A DNA stretch of 64,000 nucleotides from contig CAYJKQ010000002.1 in NCBI GenBank assembly GCA_964370815.1, positions 62,001 through 126,000 of the forward strand, in the 5' to 3' direction. The first letter of the stretch is position 1, and every line of letters starts with the position of its first letter. Origin of the DNA: UBA12087 sp964370815 (GTDB lineage: Bacteria > Chloroflexota > Anaerolineae > Anaerolineales > Villigracilaceae). This document shows positions 17,424 to 26,264 of the stretch, piece after piece. The notes under the pieces were generated by a model. It was given only the letters and a program-made list of their open reading frames with translations. It did no database searches and was not told the DNA's origin. A program made the translations under genes and the position numbers.

Positions 17424-18689
17424 ATGTACAGCAATAATAATCCCAGAGACCCGATGGAATTGGGGACATCCTTCTTTGATCGATCCAATGTAAAACAAGA
17501 GACAATCAACGTTGGGGGTGGTATTCCACTGGGGTTAGAAAATGTATTTGATCCTAAATCGGGAATTGGAGGAGTATACGGTACTTGGGGGAAAAGTTAC
17601 AACAACGAGGGTTTAATCAACTTAATCGAAGGCTGGTTGGACGAATCCATGCAGCAAGATGAAAAAATGAATCTGACAGATTTAGGTTTTGTCAGTCGGC
17701 ACCATACCCCATTACTGGATGAAACTGACCACCTTAAACTGGAAATCGAAGTGGGATCCAGGATCTTAAGTGAGGCTATAAAGTGCAATGGTTGGAAACC
17801 ATCAGAAATTGAAGGTGTTTTGCTTGGAATAAGCGGACCTGTTTCGGATGATTATGTCTGTCAGATAAGCAAGAAGGCTGGAATTCCTGAATCTGCATTA
17901 AAAGTCAGCGTCCACAAAGCATGTGATGGTTCGATGGGTGCACTCAATTTAAGCTTGAACCCAAGATTAGCTGCTCCTGGCCAAATCAACATTGCTCATG
18001 AGCTGCTCGGAAAGAAGATCCTGGTGGGTGGCATCGAAGGACTTAGTCGATTTATCAGTAAAACACAGGACCGGAATGCGCTGCAGTTGTTTGCCAATGG
18101 CGCAGGTGTGATAGGAATAATTCCCGGGGAATCTTTAAAGTTCCTGGTTGGCAAAGAATATGAAGCTTACGATGAAGATGGTGTGCTTGCTGTGCGCATG
18201 TTTTATCCTCATTCAAAAGAGAGGAAACCTGGCAAATCGATGGTTGAAATTTCCAAGGATATTAACAACGGCATGCGTGTGGCAGGGTTAATGCACGAAC
18301 CAGTTGATAACAGCCCGATCGCAATGTCAGGAATGATGGGTATGGTCAAGCTTTTCGTTCGCACAGGCGTTCAGGTAGTTTCAGATGTCTACAATACTTA
18401 TCAGACTATGATGCATAAGTTGGGTACTCCTGACAAATCAATCACAGTAGCCATCGCTCATCACGCAAATTTAAAAATCAACAGCCTTAAACACAAACAA
18501 CTTCAAAAGATCGGTGTTAATTTTTCCATGCCATGGTTGTTGAGCGATTTTGGCAATGTTTGTTCTGCTTCCAACATGATCGCATTCTTACGCCAGCTTC
18601 CCCTGTTGAAACCAGGTGACCATGTCTTATTCGATGGCTTTGGAGCAGGTACATATTATGATGTCCTGGCGGTGGAAATGGGTGGTTGA
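17424..18689 (+). CDS. KAS III/FabH-like thiolase-fold enzyme
   Basis: A 421-residue protein of the 3-oxoacyl-ACP synthase III family. The likely catalytic triad is complete: Cys167 in HKACDGSMGA, His346 in AHHANL and Asn378 in DFGNVCSAS. The C-terminal glycine-rich DGFGAGTYY matches the family end. It is about 90 residues longer than FabH, with extra sequence at the N-terminus and around 245-300. That suggests a specialised condensing enzyme (fatty-acid starter, ketone, lactone or HMG-CoA-synthase-like chemistry) more than housekeeping FabH. CAGGAG lies 9 nt before the ATG. A zinc alcohol dehydrogenase and a thioesterase follow on the same strand. Confidence 0.8.
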   Translation: MYSNNNPRDPMELGTSFFDRSNVKQETINVGGGIPLGLENVFDPKSGIGGVYGTWGKSYNNEGLINLIEGWLDESMQQDEKMNLTDLGFVSRHHTPLLDETDHLKLEIEVGSRILSEAIKCNGWKPSEIEGVLLGISGPVSDDYVCQISKKAGIPESALKVSVHKACDGSMGALNLSLNPRLAAPGQINIAHELLGKKILVGGIEGLSRFISKTQDRNALQLFANGAGVIGIIPGESLKFLVGKEYEAYDEDGVLAVRMFYPHSKERKPGKSMVEISKDINNGMRVAGLMHEPVDNSPIAMSGMMGMVKLFVRTGVQVVSDVYNTYQTMMHKLGTPDKSITVAIAHHANLKINSLKHKQLQKIGVNFSMPWLLSDFGNVCSASNMIAFLRQLPLLKPGDHVLFDGFGAGTYYDVLAVEMGG

Positions 18690-18809
18690 TTTCAAGAAAT
18701 CATTTCCAAATTTTTTCCTGCAGACAATTGAAAATTAATTACCTGCGGAACGTTGTTCACCTTTTAGCGATATAAAGAAAATCCCAATTGCTCAATTGAG
18801 GTGTAAATA

Positions 18810-18909
18810 TTACTTTCCAGGTCAATTATTTTTGAGATCCACTATAGATTATTAAGATGGGGGAGATCTTTGAGGTAACTATTTCCAAATTTTACTTTCC
18901 ATATCAATT
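18810..18909 (+). repeat. Two 18-bp direct repeats upstream of the alcohol dehydrogenase
   Basis: TTACTTTCCAGGTCAATT (18810-18827) recurs as TTACTTTCCATATCAATT (18892-18909), two mismatches, 82 bp apart. Both lie just upstream of the putative promoter at 18930-18958 and could be regulator sites. The rest of the 301-bp interval 18690-18990 shows no gene. Confidence 0.5.
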
Positions 18910-18929
18910 CCTTAAACGCACAAATTCAT

Positions 18930-18958
18930 AAGTCAAAATCCTGAATTCTTGTTACAAT
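18930..18958 (+). promoter_or_regulatory. Possible promoter of the alcohol dehydrogenase gene
   Basis: TGT-TACAAT (18950-18958) is an extended -10 element. AAGTCA at 18930-18935 is a weak -35 at 17 bp. Predicted start is about 27 nt before the TTG start codon. Confidence 0.4.
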
Positions 18959-18990
18959 ATTTTCTTGTTGCAGGTTTAAGGAGGTTTACA

Positions 18991-20019
18991 TTGAAGGTGA
19001 TGCTACTAAAGAATTTAATGAAGCTTAACGAAATGTCTGCTCCCCTTGAATTGAGCGACCTTCCATACCCCACCATCGGGATGGGTGAAGTCTTAATCAA
19101 GGTATCAGCCTGTGGTGTTTGCCATACGGAATTAGATGAAATTGAAGGTCGAACCCCTCCACCCAGGTTACCTATAATCCCTGGTCACCAGGTGATCGGC
19201 AGGATCGTAGAAATTGGTGAGCATGTGTCTGGTAAAAAGATAGGAGATAGAGTCGGTGTTGGCTGGATCTATTCCTCCTGTGGAAAATGTGAATTCTGCC
19301 TCAAGGGAAACGAAAACTTGTGCTCCGAATTCCGAGCAACTGGCAGAGATGCCCATGGAGGTTATGCAGAATATATGGCGGTTCCTACCCCATTCTGTTA
19401 CCCGATCCCTGATCTTATTTCCGATATTGAAGCAGCGCCTCTGATGTGTGCCGGTGCCATCGGTTACCGATCTCTGAAGTTGACTGGAATTGAAAATGGC
19501 GAAACCCTTGGCTTGATAGGGTTTGGAGCATCTGGTCATTTGATATTAAAAATAGTTGCTGATATCTATCCGGATTCCAAAGTTATCGTATTCACCCGTA
19601 GTCCTAAAGAACAAAGATTTGCTTTAAAACTCGGTGCTTCATGGGCAGGGGATATTGATGATAAACCTCCATATCTTACCCAGTCAACAATTGATACGAC
19701 CCCTGTTTGGAAGCCAATCATTAAAGCATTGGAAAATTTAAAGCCAGGTGGACGCCTGGTAATCAACGCCATACGCAAAGATGATACTGACAAGGATTGG
19801 TTAATGAAAATTGATTATCCAATTCATTTGTGGATGGAAAAGGAGATCAAGAGCGTTGCCAATGTCACCCCAGCAGATATCATACAGTTTTTGGAACTGG
19901 CTGCAAAGGCTTCCATAAAACCTGAAGTTCAGATATTTTCTTTAGCTGAGGCTAATAAAGCCTTAGTAGAACTAAAGAACAGAAACATCCATGGAGCCAA
20001 AGTACTGAAGATAGGCTAG
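18991..20019 (+). CDS. Zinc-dependent alcohol dehydrogenase (MDR family)
   Basis: A 342-residue medium-chain dehydrogenase. The catalytic zinc site is CGVCHTE and GHQVIG. The structural zinc loop has four cysteines (CGKCEFCLKGNENLC). The Rossmann dinucleotide site is LGLIGFGASGHL. It is closest in layout to AdhP/YahK-like NAD(P)-dependent alcohol or cinnamyl-alcohol dehydrogenases, which oxidise primary alcohols or reduce aldehydes. I choose TTG 18991 because a perfect AAGGAGG (18978-18984) stands 6 nt upstream. An ATG at 18949 overlaps the predicted promoter. Confidence 0.87.
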   Translation: MKVMLLKNLMKLNEMSAPLELSDLPYPTIGMGEVLIKVSACGVCHTELDEIEGRTPPPRLPIIPGHQVIGRIVEIGEHVSGKKIGDRVGVGWIYSSCGKCEFCLKGNENLCSEFRATGRDAHGGYAEYMAVPTPFCYPIPDLISDIEAAPLMCAGAIGYRSLKLTGIENGETLGLIGFGASGHLILKIVADIYPDSKVIVFTRSPKEQRFALKLGASWAGDIDDKPPYLTQSTIDTTPVWKPIIKALENLKPGGRLVINAIRKDDTDKDWLMKIDYPIHLWMEKEIKSVANVTPADIIQFLELAAKASIKPEVQIFSLAEANKALVELKNRNIHGAKVLKIG

Positions 20020-20125
20020 TTGTCTTTTCATGATGTTTCATCTATACTGTATTAAAACTAAAAAGTGACTAACCAAGCTTTATTCTTTTTTTTGGTTGAC
20101 GCAAGATATTGCGGGAGAATGTCTG

Positions 20126-20590
20126 GTGGTTTCCGATACCAATAATATTGTGGATGCTGTGAACCCGGAGCATTACCGTAAATTGGAACGTATGTATTCT
20201 CTTGCTCCGATCAACAGATATTTCACTCCCAAAATCCTGGTAGATCGTGGATATGCAGAAATTTGCATTCCGATCCGGCCAGAATTCCATCATGCTGCAA
20301 ATGCTGTTCACGGGAGTGTCTATTTCAAAGCCATGGATGATGCAGCTTTTTTTGCATCCAATTCTTTGATAATGGATGTATTTGTCCTAACAGTTTCCTT
20401 CAATATTTACTTCATCCGACCGATATCACAAGGTGAAATGCGTGCTTTTGGCAGGGTTATCCACCATTCAAGCAGATTGCTCGTAGCAGAAACGGTGTTG
20501 ACAGATTCTGATGGTTGCGAGATTGGACGTGGTAGTGGATCTTTCATACCCAGTCACATTTTTTTAACCCCTGAAATTGGTTACTCGTAA
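20126..20590 (+). CDS. PaaI-like hotdog thioesterase
   Basis: A 154-residue hotdog-fold protein. The family signature is HHAANAVHGSVYFKAMDDAAFFASNS, where HG and the following acidic residue shape the active site. LTVSFNIYFIRP continues the central strand and helix. Related enzymes hydrolyse acyl- or aryl-CoA thioesters. GTG 20126 is preferred because GGGAG lies 8 nt upstream; a TTG at 20096 would add ten residues without a site. Fatty-acyl or aromatic substrates are equally possible. It is on the same strand as the KAS III-like and dehydrogenase genes. Confidence 0.78.
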   Translation: MVSDTNNIVDAVNPEHYRKLERMYSLAPINRYFTPKILVDRGYAEICIPIRPEFHHAANAVHGSVYFKAMDDAAFFASNSLIMDVFVLTVSFNIYFIRPISQGEMRAFGRVIHHSSRLLVAETVLTDSDGCEIGRGSGSFIPSHIFLTPEIGYS

Positions 20591-20654
20591 CCAATTATTA
20601 CCTTTATAGAAAAAGAGATTCTCAAATGCATGTCTGATGCAGTAATAAAATAAT

Positions 20655-21572
20655 CTAATATTTATTATGTAACTTAATCGATAAGGGAGTTTTGTGATTG
20701 ACCATCCAAACGCCAGACAGGATGATAACTCCCCCGATTAAGCCCGTCAGTACCATCGCCTCCCCTAAAAAGATCCCAGCAACAATAACAGTGATCACCG
20801 GTTCGATATAAAGAAATGCCCCGGTCTGGGCAACCGGGAGAGTTTGCAAAGCATCGTACCAAAAGATGTATGCAATACCCGAACAGAATATTCCCAGAAA
20901 GCTAACTGCAATCCAACCATTTAAACTTATTAATTGAACTTGATACGAATCACCAGAACTTATAAATAATATGGAAGAAAATAACCAGCCAAAACTCATA
21001 ACATAAAACATCATGCTTGCAGCCGGGTATTTCTGCAATCCTTTTCTGGAAAGAGTTGAGAAAATTGCCCAATTCAGAGCACTGACAAGGATCAGGAAAT
21101 CCCCAGTGGTGCAAAATTGACCTGAGAAAAAGCCGGAAAATTCACCTTCGGTGATCACTAAAAGCACTCCAAATGTGGATAAACTTATCCCAAAGATCTG
21201 AAACCAGGTCAGTTTCTCTTTTAGAATCAACCAACCTATCAAAGCCATAAAAATCGGAGTGCTGGCAACAATCCAACTTGTGGATACCGGGCTAGCCGTA
21301 ACCAACCCTGTGGATTGTAACCATTGGTGAAAAGCAATACCCAAGAAACCAAGCAATCCAAAATAGAGCAAATCTTCCTTTTTGGGCAATTTCAATTGTT
21401 TCCGAACCCAGACCATTCCACCAAGAATCAACACGCCCATAGCAAAACGCAACCATACTACGGTAACTGGAGAAACTTCTTGTAATGCGATCTTTGTAGC
21501 AACAAAAGATGCGCCCCAGACAATTACAGAAAAAATCGCTTTTAGCATTGGCATAAGGTGATTGTTCAGCAT
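20655..21572 (-). CDS. DMT-superfamily (EamA) transporter
   Basis: A 305-residue integral membrane protein with ten predicted helices in two EamA halves. Family marks are IVWGASFVATKIAL in helix 1, RFAMGVLIL, and LYIEPVITVIVAGIFLGE near the end of the second half. Members export or import metabolites and amino acids; the substrate cannot be told from sequence. Start codons at 21572, 21554 and 21548 are all possible since no clear ribosome site is seen. It is convergent with the thioesterase gene. Confidence 0.88.
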   Translation of the reverse strand: MLNNHLMPMLKAIFSVIVWGASFVATKIALQEVSPVTVVWLRFAMGVLILGGMVWVRKQLKLPKKEDLLYFGLLGFLGIAFHQWLQSTGLVTASPVSTSWIVASTPIFMALIGWLILKEKLTWFQIFGISLSTFGVLLVITEGEFSGFFSGQFCTTGDFLILVSALNWAIFSTLSRKGLQKYPAASMMFYVMSFGWLFSSILFISSGDSYQVQLISLNGWIAVSFLGIFCSGIAYIFWYDALQTLPVAQTGAFLYIEPVITVIVAGIFLGEAMVLTGLIGGVIILSGVWMVNHKTPLSIKLHNKY

Positions 21573-21651
21573 TATGACAGTATCCCAGGGAAGTGTAATT
21601 ATTGGCAGGGAATAAGATTCACAACAATTATTCTTCAGGAGAATGGAATCT

Positions 21652-22863
21652 TTACCATTGGATTTCTACTGGAGTACCGACAGTTACCCAATCATAAAGC
21701 AAGGTTGACTCATTTACCCCCAGTACGATACAACCAAATGAAATGGGGGTTCCCAGGTAACCTTCCCATAAACGTAACCCATTCGAGAGAATGGGAAGAG
21801 CATGTATCCCATTTTCCAGACTTCCCGCCCAATAAATACCCAACCAATTTGGCATCCAGATGTTCCAGGTTGCTCCATAGGCATTGGGAATTTTATCCAA
21901 AACGCTGAAGACTCCAACTCGAGTGGCATTATTCATCCCGGTTGATGCTATAAAACTGTATACCAAAAGACCTGATTCATAAGCATAAAGATGTTGTTCT
22001 GAAATATCGACAAGAATGTATTTATTATTTTCAGGGGTAGGTGGATCCACCGGAACAGGTGTGGAAATCGGAATGTAACCCGGTTTTGGGATAGCCAAGA
22101 TTTGCCCAATGTAAATGATCGCTTGAGAATTAATTGAATTAACTGATGCCAGGTCATCCAATTTGACATCCAATTTTTGAGAAATTAATAATAATGTGTC
22201 GCCAGCCTGGACAATATATTTATCCCCTGAGAGATGAATATCAGTCAAAGGATTGGCATTTGAAAATTGCAGCGTTGGCATCAACGAGGTGGCTGAAGGA
22301 ATTGGTGTTGAAGTCATGGTTGGAATTGGCGTTTGAGTCGCGGTCGCTGTTGGAGTCTGAGTGGGTTTTAGAATATTCGACCCTCCCCAAGTATCCGGAG
22401 CCTCTGAAACGCTTGTATTTGAGACGGGTAAAATGGCTGCCAATACTGACTTGGAATTACCTAACCAACTAAAAATCAAAAAACCGATTAATAAGCAACA
22501 AAATAGAAGAAAAAGTTCTGAGCTTTTTTTTCTTACTTTTATTTTTTTTGGCGGAGAAATTTTTATTTGGGATGAAGAAGGTGTGGGATCCAGTGTAACC
22601 TGGTTATCCATTTTTTGGAGGGTCAGTCTCAGGTCTTCATGGGAACTCATCCGACTTGGGTTGATAAGAATGGCTCGTTCCAGATATGTAATACGACTAT
22701 TCAGGGATGATACCTCTGCCAATACAAGCCAGGCATATTCCAGGTCAGGTGCAAGGGTAGCTGCTTTCCTGGCATACCATCTGGCTTTATTTTTATCACC
22801 GCTCCGCAAGGCTTTTACGGCTATGGAAATTGCCTGGTTGGCTTCATAAGGGATTGAGTCCAT
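21652..22863 (-). CDS. Membrane-anchored L,D-transpeptidase with LysM
   Basis: A 403-residue protein with a mosaic layout. A cytoplasmic TPR-like N-terminal region (about 1-75) and a basic segment precede one membrane helix (about 115-134). Then come a TPT-rich stalk, a LysM module (about 215-260) and a C-terminal YkuD domain. The YkuD active site reads GIHALP and LGTPISFGCIVL, with His354 and nucleophile Cys378. SFGC replaces the usual SHGC. The family makes 3-3 cross-links or attaches proteins to peptidoglycan. Start at ATG 22863; the upstream GTG at 22884 lies within an AT-rich stretch containing TATAAT. Confidence 0.85.
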   Translation of the reverse strand: MDSIPYEANQAISIAVKALRSGDKNKARWYARKAATLAPDLEYAWLVLAEVSSLNSRITYLERAILINPSRMSSHEDLRLTLQKMDNQVTLDPTPSSSQIKISPPKKIKVRKKSSELFLLFCCLLIGFLIFSWLGNSKSVLAAILPVSNTSVSEAPDTWGGSNILKPTQTPTATATQTPIPTMTSTPIPSATSLMPTLQFSNANPLTDIHLSGDKYIVQAGDTLLLISQKLDVKLDDLASVNSINSQAIIYIGQILAIPKPGYIPISTPVPVDPPTPENNKYILVDISEQHLYAYESGLLVYSFIASTGMNNATRVGVFSVLDKIPNAYGATWNIWMPNWLGIYWAGSLENGIHALPILSNGLRLWEGYLGTPISFGCIVLGVNESTLLYDWVTVGTPVEIQW

Positions 22864-23142
22864 ATATTTAAATATTATATCCACAATTGGTGGGATATTA
22901 ATTCCAATAACGAATTATCAACATCAAGAGGTAATTAAGAATAATTCCTAAATAGGACCATCAAAAATCTTCCACTGCCTATGTCTACCTATCATTTGGA
23001 ACCATATAATATTTCAGGCTGTTATTTTATGAGTGCATATACAATTTCTTCTCCTGATAAATGAATTCCAACTACATGGTTTTGTATGATTTATTGGTGT
23101 TGGGGACCTTAATAATCTTCAGAAACACAATCCGGTCGGGGG

Positions 23143-23628
23143 TCAGAGCTCTGCGTGTTTGGAGGTGGTATCTTTGACAGGCTGGATACTGAGCTTATGA
23201 TCAGAACTCTGAAAGAGGGTGATCTGCATTCCATCCGGGTCCTGAAGACGGACGTTGTAATCCCCCCACGGGGTTTTTACTGGTGGATGAACCAATCTGG
23301 CGCCATTAGCCAGAAGGCGATCCATCGCCACCTTTAGATCTGGTACTTGCAGGGCGAACCTGATCTGACCGCTAACTTGTTTTCCCGCTTCGATCTGGTC
23401 AATGGTGAAAGCCTGGTCTTGGTCGACGATCTCCAGGGTTGCAGTCCCCATATTAAGGATAAGCCCCTGCCCTTGACCATTGTTCCATTTTTCAGCCGGT
23501 TCAATTCCCAGACCTTGACAGTAGAAATTTGTCAAGCGATCATATTCCTTTGTTGTAAGGGCAATACGCATTTCAAGGATGGATTGATTTGAATTGGATG
23601 CAGGCATGTTTTGATCATATCCTTTCAT
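23143..23628 (-). CDS. VOC/glyoxalase-family protein
   Basis: A 161-residue protein containing one vicinal-oxygen-chelate domain of paired beta-alpha-beta-beta-beta modules: LTNFYCQGLGIEPAEKW in the first half, and VAMDRLLANGARLVHPP then WGDYNVRLQDPDGMQITLFQ in the second. The QDPDGMQITLF strand is typical and supplies a glutamine or glutamate metal ligand. Function in the family ranges from glyoxalase to antibiotic binding, so none is assigned. Start at 23628 or 23607. It stands alone, with about 250 empty bases on each side. Confidence 0.75.
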   Translation of the reverse strand: MKGYDQNMPASNSNQSILEMRIALTTKEYDRLTNFYCQGLGIEPAEKWNNGQGQGLILNMGTATLEIVDQDQAFTIDQIEAGKQVSGQIRFALQVPDLKVAMDRLLANGARLVHPPVKTPWGDYNVRLQDPDGMQITLFQSSDHKLSIQPVKDTTSKHAEL

Positions 23629-23844
23629 GAATTACAGTCTGATTTTTTTAAATCTTGAAAATCATTTTCAAATAACTGTCCGAGAATCTCTTTAACAGGT
23701 GGTGCTATTGGCGCTAGAGGATACATCCCAAGAAAATAACCCAGGTGGGATAAAGAGCAAGGTATCCATTGGAACTAACCCACCAAATGGAAATAAATGT
23801 GGATGGGTGGGATCAACCACTGAATAATATATACTTTTGCAGTT

Positions 23845-24744
23845 TTATGGAATTGTTGTCTCCAGTTTTGGTTGGGATTGCAAATACATAAAAATGGCGG
23901 TCAGTTCATCATCCGAGAAATATTTGAAATGCTCCCAGGGCATTTCTTTAGGGTTGAGTGTGTGACCAAAGGGAGTGGCGCCTGTGCGCAGTGCCTTGAT
24001 AAAATCTGGTGCTTGCCAGGCAATCAACTCACCCCCGGGGGTCAGGTTGGGGGCTGCCATGGAAGATGGATCAGCGCTCTTCCCACCCGACAGGTTGGAG
24101 CCATGGCATTCCCTGCATCCGCTTACATTGACAAGATAATTCCCATACTCACTGGTAACCCCGACAGGTGGGTTATTTGGTCGGGTATCATGGGAAATGA
24201 CATCCGCAACGACGATCGAATCTCCCAGAACACCTGCTGCAAGCATGGCTTTGCCAAGCAAATTGAGGCTGGGTTCACGCGTCACGTTGTCCACGGGAGG
24301 TATAGTCTTCAGGTAAGCAATGATATTGCCCAGGTCTTCATCGCTGTAGTACCAGGTGTTCTGGGCAGGCATAACGATCAGACTTTTCCCTTCCGGATTG
24401 ACTCCATGCCGGATGGCGCGCACCCAATCCTGGTCGCTGAATTCTGCGCCGGCTCCGCCTTTCCCGGGCGTCAGGTTCTTGGCATCGATCGCGGCGAACG
24501 GGGCTTCAAGAAATACGCCTCCTGACAGGTCATCACCGTGACAGCCGATACACTCCGCCTTAACCCAATGTTCGCCACGCCTTAAGGATTCTGCATCGAT
24601 GGGGATGCGTACATTTTCAGGGAGGATCTCATATGATCTGTTGATGAGGGCATTGCTTTTCACAACCAGAACAGAAAAAATGATCACGATCATTACCAGC
24701 AAACTTCCGAAACCAATACCAATCCACTTCAATACCTTTTTCAT
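23845..24744 (-). CDS. Membrane-anchored dihaem cytochrome c
   Basis: A 299-residue protein with an N-terminal membrane anchor (about 7-30) and two class-I cytochrome c domains. Haem sites are CIGCH (Cys65, Cys68, His69) and CRECH near residue 213. Both domains share the NLTPGG pattern and a C-terminal methionine (VMPAQ and KEMPW) as likely sixth ligand. Similar dihaem subunits pass electrons from periplasmic dehydrogenases to the respiratory chain. ATG 24744 is chosen with GGAGG 5 nt upstream. No partner dehydrogenase is adjacent. Confidence 0.87.
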   Translation of the reverse strand: MKKVLKWIGIGFGSLLVMIVIIFSVLVVKSNALINRSYEILPENVRIPIDAESLRRGEHWVKAECIGCHGDDLSGGVFLEAPFAAIDAKNLTPGKGGAGAEFSDQDWVRAIRHGVNPEGKSLIVMPAQNTWYYSDEDLGNIIAYLKTIPPVDNVTREPSLNLLGKAMLAAGVLGDSIVVADVISHDTRPNNPPVGVTSEYGNYLVNVSGCRECHGSNLSGGKSADPSSMAAPNLTPGGELIAWQAPDFIKALRTGATPFGHTLNPKEMPWEHFKYFSDDELTAIFMYLQSQPKLETTIP

Positions 24745-25299
24745 ATTCACCTCCAGAGTAAATGATCAAAAAGACCGAATAATGTAGTGAGCAGCTTGTG
24801 AGCGATAGGTTTTTGGAACCCCCGTGTGATTACCAGAGTATATCACTTATTATGATATTTTAGATATTTTTTATCATTTATTAAATCAAAGAAGGAACTG
24901 ATCCAAGACAATTATTCGGCTCAAACCGTCCATAACTTCAATACCCACACCGGAGCAGCCTCCTTCGGCATACACTAACTTGGAAACGCATCTGAAAGAT
25001 CCAGGCGCGCAAACAAGGGATGGTGTGTGGTGAGAATGATGTTGGATTAGCTGTAGATTTGACTTAGATCAGGAAAATAATAAAGATAAGGGCACGACCA
25101 GGAATACCGGTCAATAGATATAGACCTACCAGGTGTCAAGCCAAATTGGGCACTGGATGGAAAACCGCAAAAGGAGTCAAACCAATCACCCGCCTGCTCC
25201 CGTGATGAACAGCAGGAAACCTGCCATCTCGATAATGGACTGATGCAGTTACCCTAGATACCAGCCATAGTCCATTTATTCTGTTGATAGAAATCTGAA
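24745..25299. other. 555-bp interval without an intact gene
   Basis: No frame longer than about 60 codons with a start and ribosome site is seen. Minus-strand frames give short protein-like stretches interrupted by stops and frame shifts, for example one reading AEGGCSGVGIEVMDGL near 24920-24990. This may be a decayed gene, but I cannot identify it. Confidence 0.35.
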
Positions 25300-26184
25300 T
25301 CAATGCTTTACAATCCTGGCGATTTCAGCCAGATGATGAGGAGTGTTACCGCAGCATCCGCCTACAATTCTCGCACCTGCATTAATATTTTGTTGAGTTG
25401 CAACGCCCATTTCTTGCGGGGTAATCTTGAAAATCGTTTCTCCAGTTTCATCCAATTCCGGCATACCCGCATTAGGTTTAGCCCAGATCGGCATTTCAGG
25501 AGCTAATTTTGCATAATCCCTGACAATTAATTCCATGTTTTCGAGTGAGGTGCCACAATTGGCTCCTATGGCGTTTACTCCAAGCGGCAGGAAAGTATTC
25601 AGCACCTGGGAAGGCTTGACTCCCATCATGGTACGCAAGCCACGATCATAGCTGAAACTGACCACTATTGGTAAATCCCCTGCCTGACGAGCTGCTGAAA
25701 ATGCAACCAAAGCTTCGTCCAACGAAAATTGGGTCTCGATCACCAATAAATCCACACCAGCTTCGATCAGCGCAACAGCCTGCTCAGCATAGGCAGCAGT
25801 TACTTCTTCCACCGTTAATGGACCATATGGTTTGAGCAATCCACCCACTGGACCGATAGACCCAGCCACCATTACCCCCAATCGTTCGGAAGCAGCCTGG
25901 CGAGCCAAATCAACCGCTTTATGATTTACCTCCGCCACCTTGTCTTCATAAGCTCCGCCTTTAAGCCGCAAGCGTGTGCCACCAAAAGTACACGTCAGGA
26001 TGATGTCTGAACCAGCCCGTACAAATGCACTTTCAAGATCCAATATCTTCTGAGGCTGCTCCATGACCCACACTTCTGGTGATACCCCGGCTGCCAAGCC
26101 TACTTTTTGTAAGTTTGTTCCAGTAGCCCCATCCGAAACCAGGATTTTTCCAGAATTTAATTGTTCCAAAAATATGTTTGACAT
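25300..26184 (-). CDS. Homocysteine S-methyltransferase-domain protein
   Basis: A 294-residue (beta-alpha)8 barrel like the N-terminal domain of methionine synthase or betaine-homocysteine methyltransferase. SDGATGTNLQ opens the barrel, and the zinc ligands are the cysteine of GANCGTS and the pair in GGCCGNTP. It has no B12 or methyltetrahydrofolate domain of its own; those functions are encoded separately in this region. It could pass methyl groups from the corrinoid protein or a methylated donor to homocysteine. AGGAGG stands 4 nt before ATG 26184. It is the last gene of the C1 block. Confidence 0.88.
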   Translation of the reverse strand: MSNIFLEQLNSGKILVSDGATGTNLQKVGLAAGVSPEVWVMEQPQKILDLESAFVRAGSDIILTCTFGGTRLRLKGGAYEDKVAEVNHKAVDLARQAASERLGVMVAGSIGPVGGLLKPYGPLTVEEVTAAYAEQAVALIEAGVDLLVIETQFSLDEALVAFSAARQAGDLPIVVSFSYDRGLRTMMGVKPSQVLNTFLPLGVNAIGANCGTSLENMELIVRDYAKLAPEMPIWAKPNAGMPELDETGETIFKITPQEMGVATQQNINAGARIVGGCCGNTPHHLAEIARIVKH

Positions 26185-26264
26185 CAGACCTCCTAAAGAA
26201 TATAGAACCTATTTCCCTGCAAATTTTCAATAGTTATTTGAACAAATAAAATTTCCACGCCTTA

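Noticed and set aside
23872..24525. 217-codon plus-strand frame antisense to the cytochrome c gene
   Set aside because: The haem motifs on the minus strand are clear; the antisense frame shows no domain and is a codon-bias shadow.
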